Below, piece by piece: positions 6,045-7,303 of a stretch of 7,303 bases of DNA (its first letter is position 1; every line of letters begins with the position of its first letter). Under the pieces are notes generated by a model. It was not told where the DNA came from. It saw only the letters and a list, made by a program, of their open reading frames with translations, and did not search any database. Origin of the DNA: Pseudomonadota bacterium (GTDB taxonomy: Bacteria; Pseudomonadota; Alphaproteobacteria; Sphingomonadales; Sphingomonadaceae); NCBI GenBank assembly GCA_030271595.1, contig JARXKO010000071.1, positions 1-7,303 on the forward strand. Direction: 5' to 3'. The translations under genes and the position numbers were made by a program.

Positions 6045-6398
6045 TTAGAACTCCAGTCCGCCGTCGCGGGCAGCGTCGGCGAGGGCCTTCACGCGGCCGT
6101 GGAAGAGGAAACCGCCGCGGTCGAAGACGACCTTCGACACGCCGGCCTTCTTGGCCCGCTCGGCCAGCGCCTTGCCGACCGCGGCAGCGCCGTCGCGGGT
6201 GGCGCCGGTCTTGCCCTTGAGGTCTTTATCGAGGGTCGAGGCGGCCGCCAGCGTGGTGCCGGCGGTGTCGTCGATGACCTGGGCATAGATGTGCTTGCCC
6301 GAACGGTGAACCGACAGGCGGGGCTTGCCCGAAGCGCGCGCCCGCAAGGCGGAGCGCACCCGGCGGCGGCGGCGATCGAAGAGGGAGAGAATGGCCAT
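6045..6398 (-). CDS. rplR: Large-subunit ribosomal protein L18
   Basis: A 117-residue 50S protein that binds 5S rRNA with L5 and L25 in the central protuberance. The arginine-rich N-terminus ([17 protein letters not shown], 6-22) contacts 5S r[23 protein letters not shown] (25-44) and the C-terminal [20 protein letters not shown] are the typical L18 motifs, and the C-terminal GLEF is the normal end. Length is as in other bacteria. The start at 6398 is 3 nt after the rplF stop, with only a weak purine-rich ribosome binding site (GAAGAAG within the end of rplF). The stop TAA is followed with no gap by the ATG of rpsE. Confidence 0.97.
   Translation of the reverse strand: MAILSLFDRRRRRVRSALRARASGKPRLSVHRSGKHIYAQVIDDTAGTTLAAASTLDKDLKGKTGATRDGAAAVGKALAERAKKAGVSKVVFDRGGFLFHGRVKALADAARDGGLEF
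6051..6054 (-). promoter_or_regulatory. Ribosome binding site of rpsE inside rplR
   Basis: GGAG on the minus strand lies in the third- and second-last codons of rplR, 6 nt before the rpsE ATG. The junction reads TTC-TAA-ATG. It fixes the rpsE start at 6044, and so shows that the long N-terminal extension belongs to the protein. Confidence 0.7.
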
Positions 6399-6401
6399 GG
6401 C

Positions 6402-6935
6402 TTACTTCTTCTTGCCTTCTTTGCGGTAGATGAATTCGCCGCGATATTTGATGCCCTTGCCCTTGTACGGCTCGGGCTTGCGCCAGCGGCGGATTTCGGC
6501 CGCGACCTGGCCGACCTTCTGCTTGTCGATGCCGCTGATCTCGACCGTGTTCTGGTCGGGAGTCTTGACGTCGACTCCTTCCGGAACCGGGAAATTGACG
6601 TCGTGGCTGTAGCCCAGCTGGAGCCGCAGATTGCGGCCCTGGGCGGCAGCGCGATAGCCGACGCCGCTGATTTCGAGGACCTTGGTGAAGCCTTCGCTAA
6701 CGCCGGTGACCAGGTTCTGAACCATGGTCCGCTGCATGCCCCAGAAGGCGCGCGCCTGCTTGGTGTCGTTGGCCGGCTTCACGAGGATACCGTCGTCACC
6801 GATGTCATAGGCGATCTCTTCGCGCATCTGCAGCTCGAGCATGCCCTTGGGGCCTTTGACCGAAAGGATCTGCCCTTCCGTCGAGGCCGTCACGCCCGCA
6901 GGCAGCGTCACTGGGCGTTTTCCGATACGGGACAT
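6402..6935 (-). CDS. rplF: Large-subunit ribosomal protein L6
   Basis: A 177-residue 50S protein near the factor-binding site. It has two related alpha/beta domains: the first from [15 protein letters not shown] to about residue 80, the second from about 82 with the family motif [10 protein letters not shown] (91-100). The C-terminal signature [11 protein letters not shown] is at 154-164, and the basic end is RKEGKKK. Length equals the E. coli protein. Translation begins at the ATG at 6935, which overlaps the rpsH stop as TAATG. GGAGGT at 6942-6947, 6 nt upstream inside rpsH, is the strongest Shine-Dalgarno in the window. The stop TAA is 3 nt before the rplR start. Confidence 0.98.
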   Translation of the reverse strand: MSRIGKRPVTLPAGVTASTEGQILSVKGPKGMLELQMREEIAYDIGDDGILVKPANDTKQARAFWGMQRTMVQNLVTGVSEGFTKVLEISGVGYRAAAQGRNLRLQLGYSHDVNFPVPEGVDVKTPDQNTVEISGIDKQKVGQVAAEIRRWRKPEPYKGKGIKYRGEFIYRKEGKKK

Positions 6936-7303
6936 TAGAATACCTCCGCCAGCACTTCGCCGCCGACATTCTGATCGCGGGCTTCGGCGTCGCTGAGCAC
7001 GCCGCGCGGGGTCGACACGATGATCGTGCCAAGGCCGTTGCGAATGTGCGGCAGCTCGCGCGAGCCCGAATAGACCCGGCGCCCTGGCTTCGACACGCGC
7101 GCCAGATGCTGGATGGCCGGCTGGCCTTCGAAATATTTGAGCTCGATGCGCAGGCCCTTCTGGCCCGCGACCTGCTCTTCGGTATAGCCGCGGATATAGC
7201 CTTCGCGCTGGAGCACATCGAGGACGTGGCTACGCAGCTTGGACGCCGGCGTCAGGATCGAATCCTTGCGCGCCTGCTGGCCATTGCGGATGCGGGTGAG
7301 CAT
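6935..7303 (-). CDS. rpsH: Small-subunit ribosomal protein S8 (5' end outside window)
   Basis: 122 residues of the 30S protein S8, which binds the central domain of 16S rRNA and, in E. coli, also the spc mRNA to repress its own operon. The visible protein starts [20 protein letters not shown]. In full-length S8 this is preceded by about ten residues of the type MxxxDPLGD, so the gene very probably continues beyond the right edge and the apparent Met is internal. [20 protein letters not shown] is the expected N-terminal domain, and [20 protein letters not shown] near the C-terminus contains the STPRG and NVGGE elements of the S8 RNA-binding domain. The stop codon overlaps the start of rplF by 1 nt (TAATG), suggesting coupled translation. 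Confidence 0.97.
   Translation of the reverse strand: MLTRIRNGQQARKDSILTPASKLRSHVLDVLQREGYIRGYTEEQVAGQKGLRIELKYFEGQPAIQHLARVSKPGRRVYSGSRELPHIRNGLGTIIVSTPRGVLSDAEARDQNVGGEVLAEVF
6942..6947 (-). promoter_or_regulatory. Ribosome binding site of rplF inside rpsH
   Basis: GGAGGT on the minus strand, 6 nt before the rplF ATG, lies in the last codons of rpsH. With the TAATG overlap it indicates efficient re-initiation or coupled translation from rpsH into rplF. Confidence 0.75.

Noticed and set aside
5397..6938. 513-codon open frame on the plus strand across rpmD-side rpsE, rplR and rplF
   Set aside because: It is fully antisense to three well-recognised ribosomal protein genes. Its protein is low-complexity Arg/Gly/Phe sequence mirroring the Ala/Glu codons of rpsE, as expected from high GC.
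1..7303. CRISPR arrays, tRNA or rRNA genes, insertion sequences, phage genes
   Set aside because: No regularly spaced repeats, no tRNA-like cloverleaf and no transposase or integrase motifs were found. The window is almost fully occupied by housekeeping genes.

Overview
The window is a high-GC, gene-dense stretch of chromosome, most probably from an alphaproteobacterium of the Sphingomonadales. The basis is the style of the ribosomal proteins (an S5 with an Arg/Gly-rich N-terminal extension, an L15 with a basic tail), an adenylate kinase with a four-cysteine LID, and the gene order. This placement rests on family knowledge, not on a database search.

The right-hand two thirds (about 7303 down to 2165, all on the minus strand) is the second half of the spc ribosomal-protein operon. 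In transcription order it reads rpsH (S8, 5' end cut off by the window), rplF (L6), rplR (L18), rpsE (S5), rpmD (L30), rplO (L15), secY and adk. The first five genes are packed with spacings of -1, 3, 0 and 5 nt, and several ribosome binding sites lie inside the preceding gene. Spacing then opens to 57 nt (rpmD-rplO), 98 nt (rplO-secY) and about 33 nt (secY-adk). The 98-nt gap holds a promoter-like element that abuts a GC-rich hairpin with a U-tract, which may uncouple secY-adk from the ribosomal genes.

The operon ends at adk. The rpsM-rpsK-rpoA genes that often follow in alphaproteobacteria are absent. Instead adk runs tail to tail into folA (dihydrofolate reductase, plus strand), and both genes stop inside one shared CTAG. 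folA is divergent from an FAD-linked oxidase of the GlcD/D-2-hydroxyglutarate dehydrogenase type. Their 50-bp shared leader is almost entirely one inverted repeat, so both genes carry nearly the same leader and Shine-Dalgarno sequence. The oxidase converges, 1 nt apart, on the 3' end of a probable c-type cytochrome gene at the left edge.

The genes themselves are housekeeping: translation, protein export, adenylate balance, folate reduction and a flavin dehydrogenase. I see no clear new multi-gene system, mobile element, CRISPR array or RNA gene. The points most worth a second look are the bipartite N-terminal extension of S5 (about 94 acidic residues without any basic one, then an RGG block), the possible promoter/terminator device before secY, and the inverted-repeat leader between the oxidase and folA.
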